From the NCBI RefSeq assembly GCF_003369915.1, contig NC_046676.1:6386001-6450000 (forward strand): 64,000 nt of DNA. The letters run 5' to 3'. The notes beneath the pieces are model-generated. The model saw nothing but the letters and a program-made list of their open reading frames with translations. It was not told the origin of the DNA and made no database searches. Both the position numbers and the translations under genes were made by a program. This DNA is from Drosophila miranda (taxonomy: Eukaryota; Arthropoda; Insecta; Diptera; Drosophilidae). How positions within the stretch are numbered: the stretch's first letter is position 1; every line of letters starts with the position of its first letter. Below are positions 12,309-25,300 of the stretch, in pieces.

Positions 12309-14123
12309 ATGGTCGAAGACAAGGAGAACGTGGCAAATGGGGAGCAGGTCTCCAAGAAGGGAGCCAAGAAGCTGGCCAAGGCAGCCAAGGTAATTTTGTG
12401 ATTCTGCGGACGTGGCATGAGTGTTTGGCGGTGATAACAGCTCTGATGCTTGTACCTTTCTCCTATCTCCACAGAAAGCCGAGCAGAAGGCGGAGACGGC
12501 AACAGCTATTGCCGCTAGCAATGCAGCTGGCGACAGCGCCGAAGACAGCGCCTTGGGCCGCTACGGCCTCTCTGAGATGATTCAATCGAAGGACAAACGC
12601 AGTGAGCGTAACTTCGTGGCTGTGCACGAGCTGAGCAGCCACTTCCTAACGGGATTGGTCTGGGTACGAGGACGCGTCCATACTTCGCGGTCCAAGGGCA
12701 AACAGTGCTTCCTTATCCTGCGCCAGCAGAGCAGTACAGTGCAGTGCATACTGGCTGTGGGCGATATCATTTCCAAGCAGATGGTGAAGTTCGCGGGAAG
12801 GTATGTCCTATAAAATAGCTCGAGGATGATCATTAATTTCTAATCCCAATCATCTTTTTGCAGTATTCCCAAGGAGAGCATCATCGATATCCAGGCCAGG
12901 CCCGTCTCGGGGCTCAACAAGATCGAATCTTGCACGGAGCATACACTGGAGCTGCGTATCGAACAAATATTTGTAATTTCCCAGGCCAAGGCTCAGCTGC
13001 CTTTGCAAATTGAGGATGCCTCGCGTGTAGAGAACGCCGATGATGACGGTCTCAACATCCGCGTCAATCAGGACACCAGACTGGATAATCGTGTCCTGGA
13101 TCTGAGAACGCCGGCTAATCAGGCTATATTCCGCCTGGAGGCTGGTGTCTGCCGCCTGTTCCGTGATATTCTCACTGAGCAGGGCTTCACCGAGATTCAC
13201 ACGCCGAAAATCATTTCGGCAGCCAGTGAAGGAGGAGCCAATGTGTTCACCGTCAGCTACTTCAAGGATTCTGCCTATCTGGCCCAGTCGCCACAGCTTT
13301 ACAAGCAAATGGCAATTGCCGCCGACTTTGACAAGGTATACACCGTGGGGGCCGTGTTCCGTGCGGAGGACTCGAACACGCACAGGCATCTGACAGAGTT
13401 TGTAGGCCTAGATCTGGAGATGGCCTTCAAGTACCACTACCACGAGGTGCTCGACACAATTGCAAACACGTTCACGGCGATGTTCAAGGGATTGCGCGAC
13501 AAGTACAGCCATGAGATCGAGTCCGTGGGCCAGCAGTACAAGGTGGATGCCTTTAAGTTCTTAGAGCCACCACTGGTAATGAAGTTCTCCCAGGGCGTGG
13601 CTATGTTGCGCGAGGCTGGCGTGGAGACGGGCGATGAGGAGGATTTGTCGACGCCAAATGAGAAGCTACTGGGTCGTCTGGTCAAGGCCCAGTACGACAC
13701 TGACTTCTACATCCTGGACAAGTTCCCCCTGGCGATACGCCCCTTCTACACGATGCCCGATCCCAGCGACTCCACTTACTCCAACTCCTACGACATGTTC
13801 ATGCGTGGCGAGGAGATCCTGTCAGGGGCACAACGTATACACGATCCGGAGTACTTAATCGAGCGTGCCAAGCACCATGGTATCGGTTAGTATCTCTGAA
13901 TGAAGCTGCTCCCTATCTGCTCCTGTTGAAAACCAATTCTTCATCTTTTTTTGTTTCAGATACCGCCAAAATTGCGGCATACATCGAGTCCTTCCGCTAT
14001 GGCTGCCCCCCGCACGCCGGCGGTGGCATTGGCATGGAGCGAGTGGTCATGCTGTACTTGGGCTTGGATAACATTCGCAAGACCTCCATGTTCCCACGCG
14101 ATCCCAAGCGGCTAACGCCTTAA
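12309..14123 (+). CDS. AspRS: Aspartyl-tRNA synthetase, cytoplasmic
   Basis: Four exons (12309-12389, 12475-12800, 12864-13885, 13960-14123) join in frame into 530 residues. The enzyme charges tRNA-Asp with aspartate using ATP. A Lys/Ala-rich extension (residues 1-50), typical of animal AspRS and used for tRNA binding, precedes the OB-fold anticodon-binding domain ([20 protein letters not shown]). The class II catalytic domain follows: motif 1 around FTEIHTPKI (244-252), the aspartate-site loop QSPQLYKQM (277-285), motif 2 [15 protein letters not shown] (from 301) and motif 3 [14 protein letters not shown] with [10 protein letters not shown] at the C-terminus. All hallmark residues are present and length matches the family. 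The gene lies divergent to Nmda1. Confidence 0.96.
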
Positions 14124-15940
14124 ACACATCACCACAACCCTGATACTCTATCGCTTTGAATTGAATTCGAAAAAATCATTGTTTTAATTTCCCTGTGACT
14201 TTCCAATCCTCCTCCAGTTATTTTTTTTTAATCGCTGATCCCATATTCCCGCTTACCTATGTGACCGGCCTCTTTTTCATCGCCAAGACTAGCATGCTGC
14301 AGAGTTGTTAAACAACGCGAACACTGCAAGAGAAGACTGCCTAGAGTCATTTTGTACTTTTTTCTTTATTACATAATTACTTACTTACTTTGTACTTTAT
14401 TCATTGAAAATTAAATGTTTTTGGTTTTTTCTAACAAGAATTTCCATTGGACAAGCATTGAATATACATTCGTACGTATTGTTCAGTTAAAAAACCGAGA
14501 AACACTACGTAGAGTTTATGCTGATCCATAGAATTGAATAGTTTAGGCAGCCAGGATTACGAATTCTGCATGGTACAAAGGGGAATTCGGAGAGACTACA
14601 TTTTCCATAGCAGGACTATCCATCAGATCTAACGCTACGCAACGAAAGTTGCGGCAAACATCCAAGACATTTCCCAAATTTATTTAAGTAACACTTCATG
14701 GGCGATGCCTCTCCTGGTAGAATCATCCTGCTTACTGTTATAAAATACCGAAAACACCTGAAATTTTAATTTGATTTCAATCAAATCCGATACGGTCGGT
14801 TTTTCGTTTACGGGAGTTGGCAGAACATTTTTCCAGAAATGCCTTCATCTGTCCATATCAGATCCTTTACAGACATGATTTAAACGAATTTATTGGATTA
14901 AATTTAAAACGAATGTCACTCCTAACCCCTCGAGGAAGTTTTGAAGAAAGCATTTTAAGAAAAAACAGAAATTCATGATTGATTTTCCAATAAGGCTTTC
15001 CAAGAGAACCCATAGAGAAGGAGACTCTCATAGTAGTAAACTTCAAACTTCCATAAAAGGACAAAATCGTGTGAATCTTAAATGAATGATTAGATACATA
15101 CGTATGTACATACATACATAACTCCCAGGGAAGGACGAGTCTTGGCAATCTCAAACGAATCCAAATAATGCCGGCTTTTGAAGGATTTCACTGTATTAAA
15201 GCAAGATTTGGAGTACAACTTCTACGAGTACCTAGAAGTATATAGAACACCAATTAAAGAGTAGCCGAACATCTCAAGGCTCTCAGGACTTAACGTCTGC
15301 ACCTTGTCAGCCACAAACCATCGCCACAATAAATTGTATTCATTTGGAATCAGATTATTATCAATACGTACACGTCACGCTGCGAGCTGTGGGGCATGGG
15401 ACAGATGGTGGCACTGCGAGAACACTGTTGACACAGTTGGCGCATACTTTACGCTGGGGAACAAAAGGACGAATGCGAATTCCTTTCAATCTGGTGTGTG
15501 CGGCCTGCCTTCCTGCTATCGGGAAACGGACTTTAAAATCAAACATGGTCGAGTCCATAGAGCAGAGGAAACACGCAGACATTTACGATATACTTCTGTA
15601 TGCATGTATGTATGTACACATATGTATATGTATGCACACCCCTGCATACGATTGACCGTGGCGTTGCGGAGGAGTTTCCGTCTACTTCAAGACACAATTG
15701 AGACGCACTCCATTTTATTTTCACACCGATGCGGGTATCTTTAGCTCAGACACCAAACATGCAGCAGCGGCGGCAGCAGCAGCAACAACGGCAACAACAG
15801 TAATAACCCTCAACACAATCAAATGGGCGGGGCCTCCGTGAATAGCTGAATGGCGCACAGCGGTTGTCCCGCTCGCGCACACGCCAATCTCGCATGCTAC
15901 GAGCGAGAGAGCACTCTCTCCAAATGCCATTTTGTTTTCG
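14124..15940. other. AspRS 3' UTR and spacer before vg
   Basis: ATTAAA near 14410 may be the AspRS poly(A) signal. The remainder is AT-rich with a CATACATACGTATG-type microsatellite near 15100 and a CAG/CAA-rich patch near 15760-15800. No coding gene recognised. Confidence 0.45.
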
Positions 15941-18465
15941 ACCTTCTCTTCCGGCGCAGCAGCTGGCAACACTGCTACAGCGCGCGCTCCTCAAGCCAGT
16001 TTGTTTTGTATCTTCCGATTGAGCGGCAGCGGAGCTCGTGCCTCGTGATTCCTCCGATTCCACCGATTCCTCGGATTCTCCGATTCTCAGCTGCTGCCCG
16101 CGTCCGCCGTTTCGTTGCCCCAACGTTTATTCCGACGTGAAAATTAACAAGAAATAAACCCGAAACGGAATCCCAGTGAGCGATTGCGGCAAGTGCATTT
16201 CTTTTTTCAGTGCAATTAAAATAGAGATTTCTCCGGATCCGTCAAGCTCAACGGATGCGGCTCGTACTAATGTATTGCCACTAGTGCCAGTGGTCCCGCT
16301 GCCGTCGCCGTCGCCTTCATTGTCGTCGCCTGCGCCAAGAATTTATGGAATTTGGCATTTTGTGAATTTAGCGAAAATATTTTCATTGAGTGCCCCCAGC
16401 AAATTTTTTGTGTGTTATGTCGTCTCTCGGCTAGAAATAAAATTCACAAAAAGTATCGCGAAAATCTCAAATATTCACGTGCAAATTCCCAGCGCTTATA
16501 ATTTTAATTACTATTCAAATTAACGGCAACAACAAAACGGAAAACGACCACATAAAAGCATCAGTTTTAATCTACCCCACAATATAAAAGAAAGCCATGT
16601 CAGATTTGTGAAATTGTTGATTTTTTTTACATATTCCAAAAGTGCACAACACATGATAAATATCATAAAACAAATACAGTAAATCTTGCGGTATAAAAAA
16701 CCTCGAAAATCTTTGTGGATTATACGACTTTCAATTGGTAAGTCTGTCAGCAATTCTCTACGAGGGTAGGGGGTATCTGTTGCTAGTTTAATTGGAAACC
16801 AATTGAATATGTATACCCTTCATTTATAATTTGATTCCACTCCAATCGGAATCACGTAACTGAATCATTACTATACTATATAATAAATTTCGTGTTTTTT
16901 TACTCTGATTCAAATACCGTCGGACGGGTTTAACTGCCTCTTCACAAATATCCCTCTTTAATTGTATGCCCTCAGAAGAGACATATGTACACTTTAGTCG
17001 GATGAATAATGGATTAAACATATGGTTTTTAGTATATCTAATTAATTATCAGCCGACGGGTAAGGTCTTTGTAGCGACTCAAGAAACATTAGAGCAATGT
17101 GAATGAAGAGCACACTTTTATGGCTACTCCTAAATACTGCTTTCAATGGAATAGGAATTGTACTGTTAAGGATAAGGAAATTACACCTTAATATTAGACA
17201 TAGTAGATCAAATCCACTTCAGGGTTTGAGTAGTGAGTCAGACTCCTGAACACATTCAGGGATTCCCGTCGTATCCTTTTTGAACAACAGAGAGAAGCCT
17301 TTATTGTGTTTAGTAGTAAAAAGCTGTTTCTTAAGAAGTTGTTTTGAACACTGGGCACAATATACCCTGTCAGAGGATATACTTGTGTGTTTATACTTTC
17401 AAAGCAATAATACATACATTAATAGATAAATAAAGGGCTAAAATTGTTCAATTTATAAGATCTTGGAAACCTCCAAGAATACCTGCTACTATGGCATTTA
17501 TTTTTCCAGGATTCCATAAAAGTCGTATAAAATTAATTTGAACAACAGACAAATATCTATATCTCCCCTCTTACATCCACTCTTCAGACACACACACAAA
17601 GCACAAAAGCGAGTAGTTTCAGTGCACTGAATTTTACTATGCAATCATGCAAATCCCGAAGATGTGAAGAGGGGAGACCTCTTAAGCCCTCTTCCTTAAA
17701 ACAGCGCCCTACACTCTGCTTAAATTTCCATTGACGATTGAGCTTTCTAAAAAGTGATTTAAAGTCCAGTCGTATAACATACCGTATGCTGAAAGTATTC
17801 TTTTAAATTTGTTAGTAGACAAGAATTGAGTTAAGTTAATATAAACGTGTTGCAAACTACGCTCTTAAAATATTTGCATTGTTAACATGTAACATTTCCA
17901 TGTTTTTTAAGTGTCCAACTTCAGACCATGAGTGATTAGAACATAATGAGTCAAAAAGAATATTTATTTACCGTCTGGAGTTATAAGAGCTATTTCAAAG
18001 CAAGTTTTTACTGTTTCAAATGGCCGAATGTAAAATATAAGAAAACCCTTAAATTTGAATTCCATTCATCTTGTGTCCATAGGTACTTTTGTTGTTTTTA
18101 TTTCGTTTGTGTATAATAACATATAATAATAATTACTACATCTTAAAAATTAGGAGTTCTTCATGATTTTAAAGGTGTCAATTTGGCACCAAAGTCATAT
18201 CTTATCCTGTTCTGAAATAATTATATTCATTAATATTTCTATGAAAATGTTAATAAAGGGTTCAGGAATTTATTATAGTAGCACTTCAATGCATTACTTC
18301 AACGCCCATTGTGGAATGCTGCAGTACAATGGTTAATATTTAAGTATATAACGGACTCTCCCAGACAGCTTTACATAAAATTAAAAACTTTAGATTAATG
18401 CAGACTTTTACGTTGAGCACAATTAAACAAATTGTTAACGCATTTTCCCTCTTTTTCCCCCGCAG
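15941..18465 (+). other. vg: Probable vg non-coding first exon and 5'-UTR intron
   Basis: A GC-richer leader-like stretch from roughly 15.94 kb ends in a consensus donor, TTG|GTAAGT (intron from 16738). A pyrimidine-rich acceptor, TTTTTCCCCCGCAG, ends at 18465. Splicing these joins an untranslated exon to the exon that carries the vg ATG. In D. melanogaster vg also starts with a non-coding exon, which supports this model; the transcription start is not resolved. The intron (16738-18465) is AT-rich and has no coding signal. Confidence 0.45.
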
Positions 18466-19319
18466 CATGCGATGGTTCAACGGAAACGCGGATGAGAAGG
18501 AAAACTGGAGTTCCAACGCCGAAGGGAATGACAAGGAATGGCGTGGAGTGGTGTGGCCGTGTAAAATAGAAAACAAACGCAGTAGCAATCAACAATCAGC
18601 AGTCCACAATCCATCCACAATCCACAATGTGGAAATGATAATTGCAATTGCCTGACGGAGCAAACAAAGCAAAAACCAGTGAAGACGAGGGGCGTAAGGA
18701 AAGCCAAGATAGAAAATACTCACGAACGGGAATTGCAAATTCAAAGAAAAAGAAGTTTGTAAACAAAAGAAATGAAATAGCAATATAAAGAGAAAGAGAA
18801 GAAAAAGAGGCAAACAGGAGCTCTGGCGGAAAAGCAAAAAATAACAAAAGTTTAAACAAAAAAAAAGAAAAGCAATTAAAGCTCTGGATACAAACGCGAT
18901 GGTGTTTTACAATATGTAAATATAATTAGCCGAGCGGAGTTTTCATTCCTGGAATTTCGCCAGCCAACAACAAGACACGCCACCACCAGGCAGCTTTGAG
19001 TCGTTGTCGAGAGCAGAGCCGGTTTTATAATTACTCCAAGCTAGCTTTTCTCTCTCTCTGTGACTCTATCTCTGTGTCTTGACGAGCTTAACGGAAGCTC
19101 AAGCCGGGCCCAGAGGCCTAGGCGCAGCTTAAAGACGATTCCGATTACGAGACGAATTCGATTCTGATCCGATTGCGATTCCGATTCCGGTTCCCGTTGC
19201 GACCCTGACAATTGGTGATTCCAAATCAATTTCCACTCGAATCGGTACAAAAACTGTGATAACTCTGTGTATTGGTGTATTGTGAGTGACTCGACGCAGT
19301 TGCAATTGCGGTTGCGACA
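18466..19319 (+). other. vg: Probable vg 5' UTR (exon 2 leader)
   Basis: About 850 bp between the strong acceptor at 18465 and the vg start codon, purine-rich in its middle (18700-18870) with CT repeats near 19050-19060. Several short upstream ATGs are present, suggesting a long leader that may restrain translation. Confidence 0.4.
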
Positions 19320-22300
19320 ATGGCAGTGTCCTGCCCCGAAGTTATGTACGGTGCCTACTATCCATATCTGTATGGGCGCGCTGGACCAAGTCGTTCATTC
19401 TATCAGTATGAGAGGGTGAGTATTTTCAAATAACATAATAAATAAACATAGACAAATTGAACATAACTGAACAGGTTGTACAATGCATGGTTACAGTCGG
19501 TAGATTTTATCTTATGAATGCATTCTCTAGTATTCTCTCTGCTTGCTTAAGAAACCAAGCCTAAAGACTTTCCAAAGTTGTATTCTAGCTAATTTTGGAA
19601 ATACATTCATAGGGAATATTTCGGAAATTTGATTGCTACTTACCATATTAGGGTAGATCTTTGATCCAAAATTAAGATGAACGGATATCAGGACCAAATA
19701 TAACTTTTGAGCAATGAAAATATTAAAAAAAGAAGTCCGAGCCTTCAGCTCTAAATGGAATTAATCTTTTGAATTATAGAAAGTAAAATGACAAAGTACG
19801 ATTTTGTTAGTTCATTAAAATCTTCGGAATCGGAAACCAACGTTTGTTGTTAATGTTGGAACGTTCTGTGTCATTTAAATAATTCTGAAAAGTATTTACC
19901 AATCTATTCCTATACTCTTTGAGTATCGGCTATCAAAAGAGATGGGCCATATTTTCGCAACACAAGTACCCAGTTCAATGCTGATTCGACCTGATTGATC
20001 TTCACCCAATCAACGGAACTGTTTCGCGACTTCAATCAATTTGTTTCGGCCTGCTCGAACTGCATAATTAGAGGCTTCTAACAAATCATAAGAATTCACG
20101 CAGAACGCAAATCGATTTGGGACACCCGAAACAATAAAAATCCAACAGGCAGAAACGAGTAAAAGAAAGGGAAACATTTCATGGAATTCCATCGGTCAAT
20201 GTGGGCTTTGTTCGTTCGTATTATTTTTTGCTAACATTGATTTCGAAGATTTCGCTGTGATTTCTGTGACAAGTACAGAAAAGTTCTCACGATGCCAGAA
20301 AGGGCTCCCTCAGAGCCGGAGCGGAGTCTGGGGCCAGGCGGTTCGGGCCGACCCGAGCCCAGGGCTGGGCTATTGGTCAGTGTCTGGCCGGACTCGGACT
20401 CCGACTCTGCTCTGGCTGCTGTCGCTGGTTCACAAAGAAATTCTTGTGTCGCAAGTTCCAATTATACAAGGCCGCGGCACCAAATCGAAATTGGCCTTTT
20501 ATGTAAGTAACCGATACGACACGATTCTGATTCTATGCTTTTGCATGCCCATAAAGAGTTGTCCATAAGAGATAAACCCGGGCCCTCGAGCTGGATTTGT
20601 GTGCCAGGGTCTGGGTCTGGGTCTGGGTCTGTGTTCGGGACTGGGCTCTTTTCTTCTGCAGCCAATCGCAGATTGAGTCAGCAGCTTCAAGCTGAGCTGG
20701 ATGACCGGTTTATTTGGCTGTGGGCTACCTCCAGGCCCAGCCGGACAACGCACAATTTTGTCCTCCCGTCGACACTTTGTTCCTCACTCCCCCTTCGACT
20801 CCTTGGGGCAGCTAAAACAAACAAAAACCTTGGCGATCTCGTTCCCGTTCTGTTAATTTATTGTGTGTATCGCCATTAGTTCTTGCCGATCGCTTTTGGG
20901 CACCATCCCCATGCTCTTGCCCAGCTCCACAACCATCCCGATCCTGGGGCCTTTTGTCAACCGACACAGCTGCGATCAGATAACGAGAGGAGACCCAAGG
21001 AACCCCGAAAAATTTGAAAACAAAAAGTCAACCTCCAGCAGTTGTCGCTGGTTCGTCTCTGTTCTGTGCCGTAGGGTCTGGGCCACGGGCTCTCTTTTGG
21101 TGATTTATGCCGTGTGATCGGTGGGTTGACCGCTCAGCATAATCGAAATATCGTTGCACCTAATAACAGACGGTCATTGCAGCAGATACAGATACGCACT
21201 CTGTATCTGTATCTCTCGCAGGCATTGTTCTGCCTCGCCTCGGGGGCTACTGCACTTGGGGCATCCTCGTCTGCCCCACTTGGGCAATTTGGCGACGATC
21301 AGCCAGGCAGGCCGCTCCTGCTGCCGTCGTGTCGTCGCTGATAGTGTTGGGCGATAAGACGAAACGCATTGATTATGTGCTTAAGCCAGGTGACAGATCC
21401 AGATACACGATCTGAGGGGCATATTTGCTGTGTATCAAGTGTTTCCCGCCATCGCTGCGCGTCGGGATGTCTCAATTCAAATTGTATCTATTTCCAAGCC
21501 ACCAAAAAGTATCTCCGGGCTCCTTAGCCTTCTGGTGAGTCAGCGCTTTCATCTAATTAAGTTGAAAACTTTCAAATACAGCAAGTCGTAGCTCTGGCCC
21601 CTCTCCAAGACACCAGACACTGCGACACAGCTACTCCAACCCACGCCCTTGGCTGCTGCACATAAATCAATGCCTCCGCTGGCTGTCAATGCCCCCGATG
21701 CACTCTTCCAAATGGTTCGTGCCTGGTTAACCCATTATTAACCCTTAGACGCGATAATAATTGGCATGTGCCCCGCCACTAGAGTGTAGTGCGACTGGGG
21801 CCAGGAGGGTCTTCTCGCTTGGATTGTAGTTCACAGTTATATTTAGAAACATTTTCGGCGTCAAATGTTGCATGAAGCAAGGGCACCGATATAACCAAGG
21901 GGTTATATCGGCCACTTATGAGGAGGGGTGCCAGTGCCCCTAATGGGCTCATTAGACAGGGACGGCGACAGCCAAAGGTGCTGCTCGTAAATCGTTCGGA
22001 GCGCCGCATTATGTTTGACACTCCGCTAAGCTGGAAGATTGCGGCGTGATTATCGCCTTAGCCGTGACTCCAGTCGGCCACCCCAGCCCCCATCTTCCGG
22101 GGCTGTGGTGCAACCTTGGATGACTCCGTGATAATATGCGCCGTACGGTCGTAAATTTAATGGCCTCACTCGCATTTTCCATCAACATAAATTTCCGTAT
22201 TGTGTCATTTTCAATTTGCTGCATCGCGTCTCATAACTCATTACTTGCCACCTCTGGTCGACGGGAGAGGTTGGGGCAGTCAACGGGGAGGCACCCCACA

Positions 22301-25300
22301 CTTTTGACGCCAGAAATATAGGTACATACAATACATGAAATTTGAGAACATTAGGAGTTTAAACTTAGGGCCATTAGGACTATCCTTTGTTTAAATGATG
22401 TTCTGCTCGAAAGATGTCTATTTTTGTTGTACTATAGAATATAAAGCGTGTACTTAATTCAATTAAACATAGTTATAGATATGCGGAATTCTTATATTTC
22501 TATGAAAAATACTTATAAAGCCCACTAACATCTCTCTATTTCTCCCTATATCATGCTTGCAGTTCAATCAGGATTTGTACTCCTCGTCGGGCGTTAATTT
22601 GGCCGCCTCATCGAGTGCCTCTGGCAGCTCCCACTCCCCCTGCAGTCCCATTCTTCCGCCCTCGGTGAGCGCCAATGCCGCCGCAGCGGCGGTTGCGGCG
22701 GCGGCTCACAATAGTGCGGCAGCGGCAGTTGCCGTGGCAGCGAATCAGGTCGGCACCTCCGGGTTGCAGCTGGGCGGAGGAGTCGGTGGTCCCGCCGGTG
22801 GATTGCTGGGTAGTAATGTGCCCGGGAGCAGTAGTGTTGGCAGCGTCGGGCTGGGCATGAGTCCTGGCCTGAGTGGAGCCGCCGGACACTCGCTGCACAG
22901 TCGGACGCACACGCACACGCATCCGCACCCGCAGACGCACACGCATTCGCATCCGCACACGCAATCACACCCGCACCCGCACCCGCATACGCATACGCAT
23001 ACGCATCAAACCAAAGAAGAGGATCTCAACGTGCCACGCAGCGAAGCTGAAGGTGAGTAAGCTCGCAATCTATGTACGAGTATGTATGCGAATGCGCTAT
23101 TTTTGAGTTTTGGATGATTTGAGTGGATGATTCATTGCAATTTCAAAGTATTTGAATGGCACTCGACGCAGCTAAATGGGAAATTTCAATAAAATTCTAT
23201 CGGAGAACTAAATAAAAGGGAAATAATGAATCGAATCGATAGAGTCGAGACACGCATTGTTTATATCTCTGTCTGTCGCTTGTTTACATTAGTATCCGGC
23301 TAAAATTGCCGGTATAGTCCAGATAACAGTATCTAACACGCCCACACGCATTTTTCCGTTTAGTTTCTGTCTTCATACTACTTATAAGATCCTTGAGAAA
23401 ACTGATCTACTACGGCCCCCTCAGCAGCACATAACTTTCTTCTATTACGCTGGAATTTCAAGCTTAAAAGCCGTTCCGCATTCATTCGATGTTGGTGCTT
23501 TAGTGGAGGCCTGCAAGCCAATATCTAGAAATCGATATATGTATATGAACATAGCAGTATTTTTTTTGGCAACGTCATTCATAGAAAGAGAGAGAGAGAA
23601 AGCAACAGTGGATACCATTCCACACTCGCGCTAATTACTTTACAAATTCTTTGAATTACGGCCGGGCACTCGCATTCCAAACCAGTTAACATTCAATAAA
23701 TGATATCAAATTTTATAAACCCCCTTGATTATCCGTAATGATTGTGAAATATTTCTCCGATTTCGCTTTTCAGCACGCTTGGTGGGCTCCCAACAGCACC
23801 AGCATCACAACGAATCATCCTGCTCCTCCGGCCCGGACTCGCCCCGCCACGTGCACGCGCACAGCCACTCGCTGCACGGCGGCGGTGCGCCAGTGGGTGC
23901 ATCATCGGCGGGCGGAACGGCTACAGGCGCCATACCCAAGGAATTGCCGACCCTGGATGCCCCACAGCCGGTCGGCGGCAATAGCCAGGGGCAAGCTCAG
24001 TATCTGTCGGCCACCTGCGTTGTATTCACCAACTACTCGGGCGACACGGCCAGCGTGGTCGACGAGCATTTCTCCCGCGCCCTCAACTACAACAACAAGG
24101 ACACTAAAGGTAGGAGAACGAAGCATCAACCATCTCTCCCAGCTCTCACTCCTCCATCTCCGGCCTCAGTGGGGGGAGCCTGTAGCTCTGATCAAAAGAC
24201 CCGCTCGTGTCATGTACTTGTCTCGGCTGTCAGTTTGCGTGTTTGCCCCGATTTGCCGCATGTGAGCGGCGGCCGTGCCTCACTTGCTCCCCCAATGGGG
24301 GCACTCGTGTATAATTAGGTGAAAAACAGAGAAGCCGCAGAAAAAATGGAAAAAGTTCAGCTAAGTTATTAAAATGTTCGCGGGAAATTTACGGCGGGCA
24401 AATTATGCCACTGGAATGTGGGAGGTAGGGCGAAATGAGAGGCGAGAGATTTAATCAGCCCACACAAGTGCTCTCGCTAATATCAACTAACTGCGCTTTT
24501 CTCTCATCATCTACCATAATTGTTCTACCGTATAACAAGCGTTGGGTGAAATTTTATTAAAAAATATTCAATTATTCTCGACAGCAGTACAAATAGAGAG
24601 AGAGAATTATAAATGCCAAATGTGATAGCTGTGGTAGTGTCGAGGCTTTCTCTATTGCGTTTTGGTCTCATATAATAAACTATCATACGGTTCGTGGTCT
24701 ACCGTATAACAAGTTTTGAGTGATGCCCAAGCATAATGGGGGTATAACCATGATGAAATTAGATATTATATCCACATGTATTTGTAAAGTACGAGTAATA
24801 TTGTGTTAAACAGCTGGACTATAAAAGATAAAGATAGGTAAAGTAGGTAGGTAAAGTCACTCAAACCGTATAATAGTTTATTAGATGAGAGCAAAACGCA
24901 CGTGGAACTGCCTGTCATCACTTGAAAGTACATATGACAAGTGCTAAAACCCAAGTTGATGAGGGCCTGGAAGACCTCTGACGAGTGTTGGTACACATTT
25001 GAATATTTCTAGGAAATGTAAAAGACACGCATATAAAAAGGTTTAAACAGTAGGTGAACTTGGTACAGGTGTGCTCCCTCTAATTGAAACCACTGTCATT
25101 CGCTCTCAAAGTGTGCTGCTGTTGAGTGTCCTACGGTATAACAACTTTGATTTATGTTTAGGCGGGCTTGATTGGGATGAGTGACCATTTATCGATACAT
25201 TCCACAGCACGCCTGAGGGATTTGCTTGAGTGAGTGAAATTCATATTGAATTTGATTAAAAACTCATACGGTCTTCCCATTTCCATCCATCTTTTTCCTG

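Noticed and set aside
16800-17375. Possible DINE-like element bounded by TATACCC motifs
   Set aside because: TATACCC near 16812 and 17362 are in the same orientation and the interior lacks the DINE-1 signature.
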